Below, piece after piece: positions 50,394-60,594 of a stretch of DNA of 64,000 bases. The notes beneath the pieces are model-generated. The model had not been told where the DNA came from. It made no database searches and saw only the letters and a list, made by a program, of their open reading frames with translations. Position 1 is the first letter of the stretch. Every line of letters begins with the position of its first letter. A program made the position numbers and the translations under genes. The stretch spans positions 225,306 to 289,305 of the forward strand of contig JAVXUO010000938.1 of assembly GCA_033065855.1 (NCBI GenBank), written 5' to 3'. Source of the DNA: Escallonia rubra. Lineage: Eukaryota; Streptophyta; Magnoliopsida; Escalloniales; Escalloniaceae.

Positions 50394-51658
50394 CTGTAGT
50401 TAAAACATGTCATGCGCCATCAATGAATTGCAGAAAGATACTTTATTTAGTAATCATATCCAAAGGAATGAGTTTCTGAAGTCTGGGGTTCAAGGAGGTC
50501 GATTTGATGGCTGAACTCAAACTTCAATAACATTCTTGATCGAAGTGATTTCAAGGTTATTTTAGTCAAGTCCATTAGTTTTAAAACTGTGTTCCAAACG
50601 TTTGATGGTTGGACTTTTTGAATTTGAATACTAAAATCGTGAGTTTTTTGGTAAGATTTCCTTAGTTACTTTGCACAGTCTATCCTACTGCTATACACTG
50701 GTTCCCTAATTCTGCAACCTTCATGGCACCTCTCATATAATATATTAGGTGAAATATTGCCATACTGACTGTATGTCCTGTGCTTTGGTCAATACTGCAG
50801 AGATAACTATGAATTGAAGCTGAAGCAAGAGTTTCGTGCTATAACTAAATCTCAGTGAACTTGCATACCAGGAAGTTCCCTCACACCAAATCATGTACAA
50901 AAGTTTCCAAAAGTTTGCCAGGTGGTATGTTAGTCATGAAGGTGGGCAGACAAAGAGAAACGTGTAGGAAGACGTTGAGAGAGGAATTAGGTGGAGGTGG
51001 ATGTGATCGGCAGCCTGGGGGTAGGTTTTGGGAAGAGGAGATGGTTCCATGGGTTGAAATAGACGTGAGTTCTAAAAAGAGCGAAGCCAAAGAAAAAGAA
51101 AAGCTGAAGACAATATAAATGCTAAACCATCAACTGTTAAACATATAAGTATTTTTTCAGACTAGTAGTGATTAAAAGAGGTAGAATTTATTCTTGACAA
51201 CCACACGAGCTTATTATGTTATCACAAATTTCCGTAGAGGTAGTTGTAACATTGGATACACTTGGTGAAAATTATAACAAAACTGCAACGAAGGAGATTG
51301 AGTAGAGGTAATCACATGCAAAATGTCCTTCCCGAACCCCGTCAACCACAGCCCAAGTGTGAGTTTGTCAATTGTAAAATGGACTGCCAATAAAGTCCGC
51401 TCACCAAATTCACTTCCCAAACTAAAAAGTTACAGTATCTTACAAGCTCTAACAAGGGCACTGGACAAACTTCCACAAGTTCAATCCATCAACAACAAGT
51501 GTACAAGATCTATTAAGTTTTGAAGCTGAGCAATCATGAACTGAATAGCACAAAACAAGCATGTCAAATGCAATTTTTAGAGAGAAGGAAGCACAAAAAC
51601 TTATTCACATTGATCCATATCAAAAACATTAAACCTGCACCACTAGACGGCAGACCAC

Positions 51659-52717
51659 TCAGTAATCATATCCACTGCTCTGCTCCGGCTGCTGCTCCCG
51701 ACTATCGTTCTTCTCCCCATCCTGCACATCCACAATGTCATCCCCATCACCTTTGCTGGCCACGTCCGCCTCTTCCCTTTCCCTTTCCATTTCCCTATTC
51801 CACTGCTCAATCTTCGCCCTTCTCTCCTCGCTCCCTTCTCTATCCCCTCGCTCCCTCTCCCTATCCCTCTCCCCGCCCCTATGCATCCTCTCCCTCCTAT
51901 CGCCTTCCTCCCTATGCCTCCTTCCCCTATTCTCACCCTCGTAATCATCGTAATTCCTCCCGCGATCAAACCTCCTACCTTCCCCCCGCCCACCCCCACG
52001 TGACCGCTCCTCAAAGCTCCTATATCCTCCCCTTCCCCCACCTCCGCCTCCTCCTCCTCCCCCTCCTCCTCCCCCTCCCCCTCCCCCCCTCCCCCCCCCT
52101 CCCCCACCCCCGCGAATCCTATGCGGACTCACACTCCTACTCCTCCTCCTCTTATACCTCCCGAACAATTGCCTCCTCAAATCCTTACTAATCCTCTTCA
52201 GGTGCATGAAATTACAGTACCCCCCTCTATTACACGTATTCTCCTCATAAACCCCGCACATTGCCTCCCTGAAATCTGTCACCGGAGAAAAGTCCACGAA
52301 TATGGGCTGCCCAGCGTAAAACCTCCCGGTCAGATTCTTCAACGCGCTCGCCGCGTGCTCCTCCTCCCTAAACTGCACGTAGACGTTCCCCACCATGTGA
52401 TCCGACAGGTTGTCGCAAACGTTGAGCGACTCGATCTCGCCGTACTTGGACAGCTCCTCGAAGAGGTCCTCGTAGAAGTTTTCGAGGTGGTCCTGGAGCT
52501 TGCGGGGGTCGATGGGCTGGCCCTGGGCGTCGACGCCGGGGGTGATCATGTCGGGGCGGGGGTACATGTTGGAGAGGAGGAGGGTGGGGCTGATGGTGGG
52601 CTTGGTGTGGAGGCGGGAGCAGCGGTCGCCGTGGCGGCAGGCCCCGACCTTGAAGTAGAAGGGGCAGTTGACCCGGTCCTTCTCGGTGCCGTAGAGCGAT
52701 GCCAAGTGCTCTGCCAT
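51659..52717 (-). CDS. U2AF35: U2AF small subunit (U2AF35), intronless coding region
   Basis: This is the small subunit of the U2 snRNP auxiliary factor. With U2AF65 it recognises the 3' splice-site AG in the nucleus. The coding region is a single exon of 352 residues from the ATG at 52717 ([20 protein letters not shown]). The longer upstream frame is leader sequence. Domains are zinc finger 1, C18-x8-C27-x5-C33-x3-H37, with Ser34 conserved as in the human protein; a U2AF-homology RRM (about 43-146); and zinc finger 2, C154-x7-C162-x5-C168-x3-H172. The C-terminal tail is unusual: after [13 protein letters not shown] come two glycine runs (about 7 and 18), then an RE/RD/ER-rich stretch ending QSSGYDY. 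Arabidopsis U2AF35 proteins are shorter (about 283-296). The coding region is very GC-rich and gives false frames on the plus strand. A CACTA-like end lies 181 bp upstream. Confidence 0.95.
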   Translation of the reverse strand: MAEHLASLYGTEKDRVNCPFYFKVGACRHGDRCSRLHTKPTISPTLLLSNMYPRPDMITPGVDAQGQPIDPRKLQDHLENFYEDLFEELSKYGEIESLNVCDNLSDHMVGNVYVQFREEEHAASALKNLTGRFYAGQPIFVDFSPVTDFREAMCGVYEENTCNRGGYCNFMHLKRISKDLRRQLFGRYKRRRSRSVSPHRIRGGGGGGGRGGGGGGGGGGGGGGGGGGRGGYRSFEERSRGGGRGEGRRFDRGRNYDDYEGENRGRRHREEGDRRERMHRGGERDRERERGDREGSEERRAKIEQWNREMEREREEADVASKGDGDDIVDVQDGEKNDSREQQPEQSSGYDY

Positions 52718-52897
52718 TGTTGTTGTGGCCGGTGATCTATCTCTACTGCGTATTCTCTCTCCTAGGGTTCGTGATTTTGAGGGGAATAGTGACTCACAAC
52801 GAGGAGAGAGGAATTTATTTAACTTAAAAAAAAAAAATGAGGAGAGAGGTAGTGTGAATATATAAATAAATATGGAGGCCCAGTCTTCGTCTATGTA

Positions 52898-55302
52898 CAC
52901 TACAAGAAGGACTTTAGGACGGACCGAAGTCCGTTGCCTACGATCCTGTTATAAAAAATTTTACGACGAAATTTTATAATCTGTCGTCTAAAGTTGATCT
53001 TGAACGACGGACGCGCAAATACAATTAGCGACGGATACTTCGTCGCTAATTGTATTTTTCTCATTTTAAATTATTTTATTTCAGATATAATTTATTACGT
53101 AAAATATTTAGCGACGTAACAATTCGTCGTCAAAAGTTTTAACGACAGACATTTAGCAACGGATTTAAAAGTCTGTCGCTTAAAACTTCATTACGTTGCT
53201 AAAAATTATTTATTCACAGAATAAGTAAGACTTTAGCGACATAATAAAATTCGTCGCAAAAAGTCAAACTAATTTTAAAAATATATATTTTTTATTTTTT
53301 TAATACCTAAACCTGTAATTACAAGTTCTCAACAATCATTCTCAATCCAGCAAATATTTCTCAATGTACATTAGGGTTATATAATTATTAATACATCAGC
53401 AATTATTTAACCTTAAAACAGACACGACACATATGTATAAAGAATGGATTCTATACTAATCGAAAAATAAAATGTATACAAAGTTCAGGAGGGCACGGGA
53501 GCGAGGTACAATAGAGTAGGGGAAGGGAGCACGGGAGCGGGATTCAAACAATTAGGAGGGGAAGGGCTGATCAGGGGTCGGCATGTCCCGGATCTGGATC
53601 CTGCTGATCGTCCTTGTCCACGGGGGCACTGTGATTTAAATCCGGCTTTGGCATGTCTAGCAGCAGTGCCCTGCATGTAAAGGCATGGACGCATGAATCT
53701 CGATAACAATCGTATATATTGTTTACTCAATGTATATATTGGTTGTACCTGATTATTTGCCGTGATCATCCTATACACCTCCGCAGCAATGCGACGGATC
53801 TCGTCCTTTTGTAACGACCGTCGCTCCACGGTCGGTGTCTGCGTCTATGGAGGGGCAGCGGGGGTTAGGGACGCTCCTATTAAGACACGTGCAGTCGTAC
53901 CGGGGAGGCCGGTTACGTGGCCTTTTTGGCCTATTGATGATCCCCGGTGTATCCAGTCATTGGTTCAATCCCCTAGTACTTGTGCACATACTCGTGGACG
54001 CTGATGGATGTCTGGACTGCTGCCCAAACCCCCTGATTTGTTCATACAAGGCCTGCAAAATAATGATTTGACATTAAAAACATTAAGGCGACAAACATCG
54101 AATACAAAGGCAAAAATTTAACAAACTAAACAAATTAATTCGTAACTTACATCGATATGCCAAAAAATATCTGAAACATAGCCCCCCACCTGGTGTTGAT
54201 TGTCCTTATCCTTCTTCATCACGCGCGTTTGAGGAGAGTATGTCAAAGCACATACCTCATCCGTTGCCAAGTTCGGGTGCTCAATCGTATTCTTGTGTCG
54301 GAAGACGTGGTGAGCCACCGACCCCCCACCCCCCCCGGTGTGCATGGGATCTTTGTCCTGTCTATTTTTGCTCCCACTCTTACCCTTGGCCTCCCAAGAT
54401 GGATCAGTCCTCCACTTATCAACCATCTCTCCCCATATAGATGAAGATATCTAATGAGGGGGAGATTTCTTCCACTCTTCCATCGGCGCACCTTTAGGCG
54501 TCATCTTCCTCGCCCGTTCCCGTGCGTCGTGTAGCCATCGCCGATAATTTTTGTCAATGTAGGCAAAAAAAGCATGCTACTCCAATGCCTGCTGCTCAAG
54601 CAACTCAAACTCGAACCCCTCTGGTAAGGCATCTAATTACACAATCAATACGATTAATTTAGAATTACGTCTGAATTAAACAAATAATGACTGACACAAA
54701 TGGCTAAAAACCATATTAGCCACTCTTCCCATGAGGACTCCATCGTCGCGGTATCCCAGTCCTTCCAGTATAGCCGTGGCTCAAAGAATCGGTCCTTCAC
54801 AAGGACGCCGATCTTCGTCTTCGCCAGAGTCTTCAGTATCATGATAAAGAAATAAACATCGAATACATCAAATAAGTGGACCGTAATAAATATCAGAATT
54901 GAAGATTGTAAGTACTGCATTATGTAAGTTTTTTAGTTACTGGTCTCCCTGGGTGAGAGTAACTGTCTGCTTACACTGGGGATCGATGCGCACCCCGCAT
55001 GTCGGTCTACGACCTCGTCGAAATCCTACAAAACACCAACATTAATACATATCCAATATAATTTAAATATAAGTCTAGCATTATGACCAAACGCTGTTAT
55101 CAAATATACCTGAAGTAAAACCCACAGAAAAAAGAGAACCAGCGGGCGTGTGGGAGGAATCGGTCTGGGGTTGGGCCAGCGGTTGGGACTGGGACCGAGG
55201 CTAGGACTAAGACTGGGGCTGGGCCCCCACCTGCTAGATGTGAGCCCTATATGCCTCATCATCAGTGGGTAATGACGAGGCAGGAGCCACCAGGGTGGAC
55301 GC
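52898..55302. mobile_element. CACTA (En/Spm-like) element, truncated by a hAT insertion
   Basis: The terminus CACTACAAGAAGG at 52898 is the classic CACTA end. It is followed by subterminal GCGACG/TTCGTCGC motifs in both orientations up to about 53260 (for example GCGACGGATACTTCGTCGC). Beyond it, to 55.3 kb, lie minus-strand remnants of a plant CACTA-associated protein. The other end is not in the window, because a hAT element interrupts the sequence at 55303. The terminus is 181 bp from the U2AF35 start codon. Confidence 0.72.
53485..54920 (-). pseudogene. CACTA-associated transposase fragments (Transposase_24-like)
   Basis: Several minus-strand segments form a broken gene. They read KTLAKTKIGVLVKDRFFEPR then LYWKDWDT (about 54830-54730), AYIDKNYRRWLHDARERARK (about 54570-54500), and DPSWEAKGKSGSKNRQ then DPMHTGGGGGSVAHH (about 54410-54290). 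The order WEAK..NR..MHTGG is typical of the PF03004-like proteins carried by plant CACTA elements. Stops and frame changes separate the pieces. Some breaks may be introns, but no clean splice sites join them. Confidence 0.55.
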
Positions 55303-55956
55303 TAGACCTGGCAAAAATAAGCCCGTACCTGCAAGTCGAACCGTACCCGGTCCAAAATCCCTGGTACAGGTACCAATATTTAATACCCGTAGAAATCTGA
55401 CCCGTACCCGAACCGACCCGTAATTTTCGGGTAGGTTTGGGTCGGTTTTCGGGTTGCCCGTTTTTCTAGGTATATAATGGGAAAAAAATTGTGCCCTAAA
55501 TCTGATTTCAATTCTTCTTCTCAGTTCGTCACTCCTCCAGTCCTCTCTCCTTCTCACGCCGCCGTTGGCCAACACCGCATCTGCAGGCAAAAGATCGTGC
55601 CCTCCGTCGGCCGTCAGCCCATCTCACACGAGACGGTGAGACGCCGGATTTATTTCCACCGACCACTGTCGTAGCAGCTGTTCACGCCGTAGCAGCGTCA
55701 GCCTCTGTCCTCCGAAAAGTCTCCGCCAGTCCATCGCCGCTCAGAAGTCTCTGCCAGTCCACCGTCGATGTTCACGTCGTAGACACGGACCTCCACGTAG
55801 AAGGTTAGTTAATCTCTCCAATTTTATACTGATCAATTCGATTTATACTCTTTGTTCTTCCAAATTCGTATGAAAACGAGTAAGAATGACTGTAATCTTA
55901 CTGATTTTTAATTTTTTTATTATAGTTTGAGCCAACAATGAACAACCCATGATCCT

Positions 55957-56368
55957 TGTTGTGGATGAAATCCGGAACCTGATTCGTCAATAGACCTGCA
56001 CACCAAAAAGATAACACCGGTAACTCGCCGGAGAGATTTCCGGCGGGAAATCTCCGATGCTTAAGTCAGATAATGCTTAAGATGGATTTAGTGTGAACTC
56101 AGATAGAATTACCTACCTCTCATTGCTTTTTCCCCTTCCTTTTATAGAGCTCTCCATCTTTGGTAGTTAATTACCAGTCTAATGAAGGGTCATACCATTT
56201 AATGGGCGGTTACTGTTTTTAAGCAGGTTTATGGCCATGATGGTAAGAAGTGGGAAGGTGGGAGGTTCATTACTCTCCACTTCGTTTATTTAAGTAAATA
56301 GCAGTTCAGATCGTACGAGATCGTGACACGTGTCACGATCTCCTAGATGTTACTTTCTTTCCATATCA
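55957..56368. repeat. Left inverted arm (412 bp)
   Basis: This 412-bp stretch appears identical, base for base by eye, to the reverse complement of 60169-60580. It starts TGTTGTGGATGAAATCC and ends CCATATCA. On the minus strand it carries TATAAAAGG (56156-56148) pointing outward, and a 26-bp perfect palindrome (56317-56342) centred on ACACGTGT. The first 31 bases (55957-55987) look like host target sequence, not element; see the finding on the junction. Confidence 0.93.
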
Positions 56369-56519
56369 TTTGCCCCCCATTCCATGTTCTTTATTGGAGG
56401 ATATGGAATTATAGCATCACTATAGCTCTTTCTATTTAGAAATTCGCCTCTTTGGCATGGTTTTAGTAAGGGAAAGACAATCGTCTATTTTGTTCAGTCT
56501 GGCCGAATAGAAAATATCA

Positions 56520-57400
56520 AGGACGTCGTCTACTCGGCCTGGCCGAGTGGAGACATGCCATCTGCTCAGCTGAGTAGAGACGTGCCAAGGAGGTCGTCTA
56601 TTCGGCTTGGCCGAGTGAAGACGTGCAAAGGAGGTCGTCTACTCGGCTTGGCCGAGCAGAGACCTGCAAAGGAGGTCGTCTACTCGGCTTGGCCGAGCAG
56701 AGACCTGCAAAGGAGGTCGTCTACTCGGCTTGGCCGAGTAGAAGACGTGCCAAGGAGGTCGTCTACTCGGCTTGGCCCAGTGGAGACGTGTCCATCTATT
56801 CGTCTACTCGGCTTGGCCGAGTGGAGACGTGTCCATCTATTCGTCTACTCGGCTTGGCCGAGTAGAGGTGTGTTCATCTGCTCGTCTACTCGGCGTGGCC
56901 GAGGAGAGGCGTGTTATGGTACTCGTCTACTCGGTCTTACCGAGTAGAGGCGTATCCATTTGCTCGTCTACTCTGCGTGGCCGAATAGAGGCGTGTTATG
57001 GTGCTCGTCTACTCGGTCTTACCGAGTAGAGGCGTATCCATTTGCTCGTCTACTCTGCGTGGCCGAATAGAGGCGTGTTATGGTGCTCGTCTACTCGGTC
57101 TTACCGAGTAGAGGCGTATCCATTTGCTCGTCTACTCGGCGTGGCCGAATAGAGGCGTGTTATGGTGCTCGTCTATTCGGTCTTACCGAGTAGAGGCGTA
57201 TCCATTTGCTCGTCTACTCGGCGTGGCCGAATAGAGGCGTGTTATGGTGCTCGTCTACTCGGTCTTACCGAGTAGAGGCGTATCCATTTGCTCGTCTACT
57301 CGGCGTGGCCGAATAGAGGCGTGTTATGGTGCTCGTCTACTCGGTCTTACCGAGTAGAGGCGTGGACCAAAGTAGTTCATCTACTCGGCTATGTTGTAGT
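56520..57400. repeat. Hairpin minisatellite, about 21 copies of a 41-bp unit
   Basis: Each unit contains CTACTCGG, five variable bases, and CCGAGTAG, an inverted repeat able to form an 8-bp stem. Units are about 41 bp. From about 56922 they alternate as an 82-bp higher-order pair, one with TCTTA and one with CGTGG in the loop, separated by AGGCGTATCCATTTGCTCG or AGGCGTGTTATGGTGCTCG. Open frames across it are repeat artefacts. It lies between the left arm and the TATA box of the gene. Confidence 0.92.
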
Positions 57401-57517
57401 CATAGTCTTGGGGTAATTAGGTAATTTTGCCCCCCAGTTTTATCACTGGATCTTGCCACGTGTCTGGGGTAAGCCAACTGTCATGAGATCTCACCCGTTG
57501 GATGACATACTCGTTTC

Positions 57518-57526
57518 TATATAAGG
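57518..57526 (+). promoter_or_regulatory. TATA box of the gene at 57709
   Basis: TATATAAGG lies about 190 bp before the start codon and just after the minisatellite. It is followed by a pyrimidine-rich leader, a normal layout for a plant Pol II promoter. Confidence 0.6.
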
Positions 57527-57708
57527 GGGAAAACCTTTTATTCCCTTCATAACTTCTCACTTCTTCAAGTGTTGTTGAGAGAGTGAAGTTGTTTGGAGGC
57601 TTTGTTCAAAGGAGATTATCCAAAGTGTTCGAAGGTTCTTCTTTTACAAGTAAGCTTCAAACTTGTTTTCAAATTTTCTTTTGAAATCTCTTGCTTTGAT
57701 CTGAAATT

Positions 57709-59832
57709 ATGTCCAACTTTGATGAAGAAAGTGTTTCTGAGCCTAACGTTCAAGGCGTTAGGATAGAGCCTACGTTTGATCCTTTATTTTTAGAAACCGG
57801 GGTTCCCTTAGTTCCTTTCCAAGAGTCAAGAGGAATCCCTGCTAGGGAAGTTTTACAGGAGAATGCTCAGTCTCCTAAGCCCTTTGACGCGCACACTCTT
57901 AGAAGCAGGCTAAGTAGTTATGATTTGAAACTTCTCCGTGAGCGCTGCGATATTCCGCCGAGTATAAGACTTAGGCTCCCCGATGAGAATGAATCGGCCA
58001 ACATGACTACTTTAGACGAGGTTGGAGTTTATTGGGATATGTTCATCAATGGTTTTAGAGTTCCCCTCCATCCTTTCTTCATCAAGGTTTTGAGAGTCTA
58101 TGGCCTTGCACAAAGCCAATTTTCTCCTCACGCATGGCGCTTCATGAGTTTCTTTATATACCAGTGTCATAAACTAGGTTTAAACCCTAGGGTTCGTGTG
58201 TTCAGATGGTTTTTTACCATTTGTGCGATAACAAAGCAGGTAGGTTGGCACTTTTTGAGTCGGCGCTCGAAGGCCGAAGCCAACCTATTTCCGCATCCAC
58301 CGTCATCAAATCACCATTGGAAGGAAAGGTATTTGTTTGTTAGATTGCCTAAGTCTCAAAGGAGGGTAGTCAATAATGTATGGCTCCCTGAGTGCGAGAC
58401 TAAAGCCTGCAACAAATTAAAAGAAACGGATCTAACAGAGACTGACCTTGAACACATTGGGAAGCTTAAGGGGGCCGAGCCTTTAGAGTCCAGGTATCCT
58501 TTGAGTAATGATCAGCTTCGCGAATGCGGTATCATCTATCCTCTTGAACCCCAAGATCTTGTTGACGAGGAAGATGAAGAGGAAGAGGGAGAACATGATC
58601 CTGGTAAAGCTCTTACCAAACCTTAAGTTTGTCTAATCATGAATGGTAATCTTACTTGTGTTTTATGTGCAGAAAATATGTCGTCACAAGCGCAAGGAGA
58701 TCAACCATTGTTCAACGCCCAAGGAGTTTTGCGGGATATAATCCCTGATGAGCTAGCTTCGATTCATGGAATCGAGGAGGAGGAAGAGGAGATGCAAGCC
58801 TTGGACTTTGGTGCTTTGGTTTCTGGGGGTCAGCCGATGGCGACGGATACTCAAACCGAGCAATTCATCTTGGGCTTGAGTTCAGTGGGAGGCAAGGAGA
58901 CTTCCAAGAAGCGAAAAGTTTCTAGTAAGGCTGGGAGTAGAGCTACGTCATCTTCTGTTCGTCCTGATACCCCGCATCGTCCTGCCTGGGGGGTGTCCAT
59001 TGATGAGTCTGTGTTTAAGTCTCCTCGCACGGCATGGGATTGGTGTAGCCATGCAATTATTCCTATGGATAGGAAGACGTTGTCGGGTTATGGCATCACG
59101 GAGACGGCCAATGGGATGTTCCAGCTAATGTCGCAGGTTTATTTCTTCTCTTCCTTCTTTTCTTTTTTGAGAGTTATTTTATTCTAACTCTTTGTTGTAT
59201 AGGCTACGGCGCAAGTGCAGATCGGCGCCGAGAAGTTGATTGCTGCAGATAAGGTTTTGGACGAGGAGAAGAAGAAAGTGATGATTGAGAACAACTTTCG
59301 CAGGGAGGCAGAGAAGAAAGTTGAAGACTTGAGCAGGAAGGTTGAGCGTCTGGAACTGTCTAGTGAAGACTTGAGCAGGAAGGTTGAGCGCCTGGAACTG
59401 TCTAATGCCGGGCAGACTACTCGGATCGCGGACTTGGAGGCCGAGAGGTCCACGGCAGGATTTCAAGCTGTGCAGATGTTTAAGAAGTCTAAGGTTTTCT
59501 TAGATCAGCGTCTTCGTGATTCCAAAGGGGCGCTTGTGCATGGATATAACGAATGCAAAGATGATATTCGCAAGGATCATCCTGAGCTTGACCTGAGTAT
59601 TTATGAACACAAGTTTGCCCGAGAGGTTGCTCTAGAGATTGAGCGTCGGGCCGAAGAGCATGGACGTAGGAAAGCTGCCAGTTCCCGTGCACTCACAAGT
59701 CCTTCTGCGAGTCGCAGTGTAGGAGCTTCAGGGTCAGCGTCTGTGACCGCTTCAAGGCCGCCATTGCCGCAGGCTGGAGGTCGTTCCCAAGAGGTTGAAG
59801 TACCCAGAGATGTTGCAGAGCAGGATGATTAG
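57709..59832 (+). CDS. Transposon-associated protein, PF04195-like with coiled coil (3 exons)
   Basis: Exons 57709-58603, 58673-59136 and 59203-59832 join in phase at GT/AG sites, giving about 662 residues with no internal stop. Residues about 75-240 resemble the plant 'putative gypsy type transposon' domain (PF04195): TLDEVGVYWDMFINGFRVPL, HPFFIKVLRVYGLA, then HAWRFMSFFIYQC. An acidic stretch follows (DEEDEEEEGE), then the second exon with a basic KKRK patch. A heptad-rich coiled coil lies at about 465-530, including a tandem repeat of EDLSRKVERLELS. The Ala/Ser-rich tail ends EQDD. It has none of the motifs of a reverse transcriptase, integrase or DDE transposase. The family's biochemical role is not known to me. 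It looks expressed-type: TATA box, introns and an intact frame. The start is the first ATG in the frame. Confidence 0.82.
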
Positions 59833-60168
59833 AATAGACTTTTGCTTTGTTTACTAGAGTTTAGTCCTTGTAGTATCTTTTGAGTTGTATTTTGCTGCTC
59901 CAGGGCTTTTAATGTGTAAGACATTTGACTCTTTGAAGTTCTATTTTGGCACTTGTTGCAAAGTAAATATGTGAAGTCTTTCTCCATTTCTGACGAATGA
60001 GGATACATTAAAGAAACTTTGGGCTGCTAGGCTGCGAGGAGCCGTAGAGCTGATTCTGAAAAAATAAACTAAAGACTACTAAGCTATATAAAGCCGTAGA
60101 CACCTCCGAAGAAAGACAATCCCGAGCATGAGCAAGATCCTAGTGAATGAATGAAAACAGGTGTAGGC
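59833..60168. other. 3' region of the PF04195-like gene
   Basis: This should be the 3' UTR and downstream sequence of the gene, ending at the right arm. There is no purine tract before the right arm, unlike at the left arm. Confidence 0.5.
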
Positions 60169-60580
60169 TGATATGGAAAGAAAGTAACATCTAGGAGATC
60201 GTGACACGTGTCACGATCTCGTACGATCTGAACTGCTATTTACTTAAATAAACGAAGTGGAGAGTAATGAACCTCCCACCTTCCCACTTCTTACCATCAT
60301 GGCCATAAACCTGCTTAAAAACAGTAACCGCCCATTAAATGGTATGACCCTTCATTAGACTGGTAATTAACTACCAAAGATGGAGAGCTCTATAAAAGGA
60401 AGGGGAAAAAGCAATGAGAGGTAGGTAATTCTATCTGAGTTCACACTAAATCCATCTTAAGCATTATCTGACTTAAGCATCGGAGATTTCCCGCCGGAAA
60501 TCTCTCCGGCGAGTTACCGGTGTTATCTTTTTGGTGTGCAGGTCTATTGACGAATCAGGTTCCGGATTTCATCCACAACA
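60169..60580. repeat. Right inverted arm (412 bp)
   Basis: Reverse-complement partner of 55957-56368. It begins TGATATGGAAAG and ends ATCCACAACA. On the plus strand TATAAAAGG at 60391-60399 points out of the insertion toward the hAT-4 transposase. The ACACGTGT palindrome recurs at about 60195-60220. Confidence 0.93.
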
Positions 60581-60594
60581 TTTTCCTGATTCGT

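Larger units (their letters stand above)
47666..51658. other. Spacer between MTP and U2AF35 with weak coding signals
   Basis: This holds the 3' UTRs of the two convergent genes. A unit of about 62 bp (ACACTTGATGGGGTGATGCG and GGACAGGGATGTAAATAGG) is tandemly duplicated at about 49590-49705. Two exon-like pieces on the minus strand are listed as the next feature. Otherwise I see nothing. Confidence 0.45.
55988..60584 (+). mobile_element. Composite insertion with perfect long inverted arms, hairpin array and a spliced gene
   Basis: A 4.6-kb insertion in hAT-4 is bounded by a 10-bp direct repeat CCTGATTCGT (55978-55987 and 60585-60594). Inside are inverted arms (381 bp, or 412 bp counting the copied flank), a hairpin minisatellite, a TATA box, and a three-exon gene on the plus strand. 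The apparent perfect identity of the arms means a very recent origin or ongoing gene conversion. A 9-10 bp duplication with long inverted ends suggests a Mutator-like (Pack-MULE-style) carrier. However, the arms also look like an LTR: TG..CA ends, an internal TATA box, and a GGGGGGCAAA tract just inside the left arm on the minus strand. No transposase, integrase or reverse transcriptase is present. Confidence 0.8.

Noticed and set aside
51520-52191. 223-codon proline/serine-rich frame on the plus strand
   Set aside because: It is antisense to the arginine/glycine-rich tail of U2AF35 and has no homology.
52121-52735. 204-codon plus-strand frame rich in Val/Leu/Gly
   Set aside because: It is the antisense shadow of the U2AF35 zinc-finger and RRM region.
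52718-52900. U2AF35 start at an upstream in-frame codon
   Set aside because: The added residues are leader-like and the conserved [10 protein letters not shown] start at 52717 matches the family.
56555-57029. Open frames of 80-130 codons (TRLGRVE, LLGLAE repeats)
   Set aside because: They are translations of the 41-bp hairpin minisatellite, present in several frames at once, with no gene signals.
56520-57400. CRISPR-like array of repeats and spacers
   Set aside because: The genome is a plant nucleus, the spacers are themselves repeated, and there are no cas genes. It is a minisatellite.
55957-60580. Ordinary LTR retrotransposon
   Set aside because: The 412-bp arms are inverted, not direct; no primer binding site follows either arm, no 5-bp target duplication fits, and no gag-pol enzymes are present. 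It remains only a hypothesis for the arms' origin.
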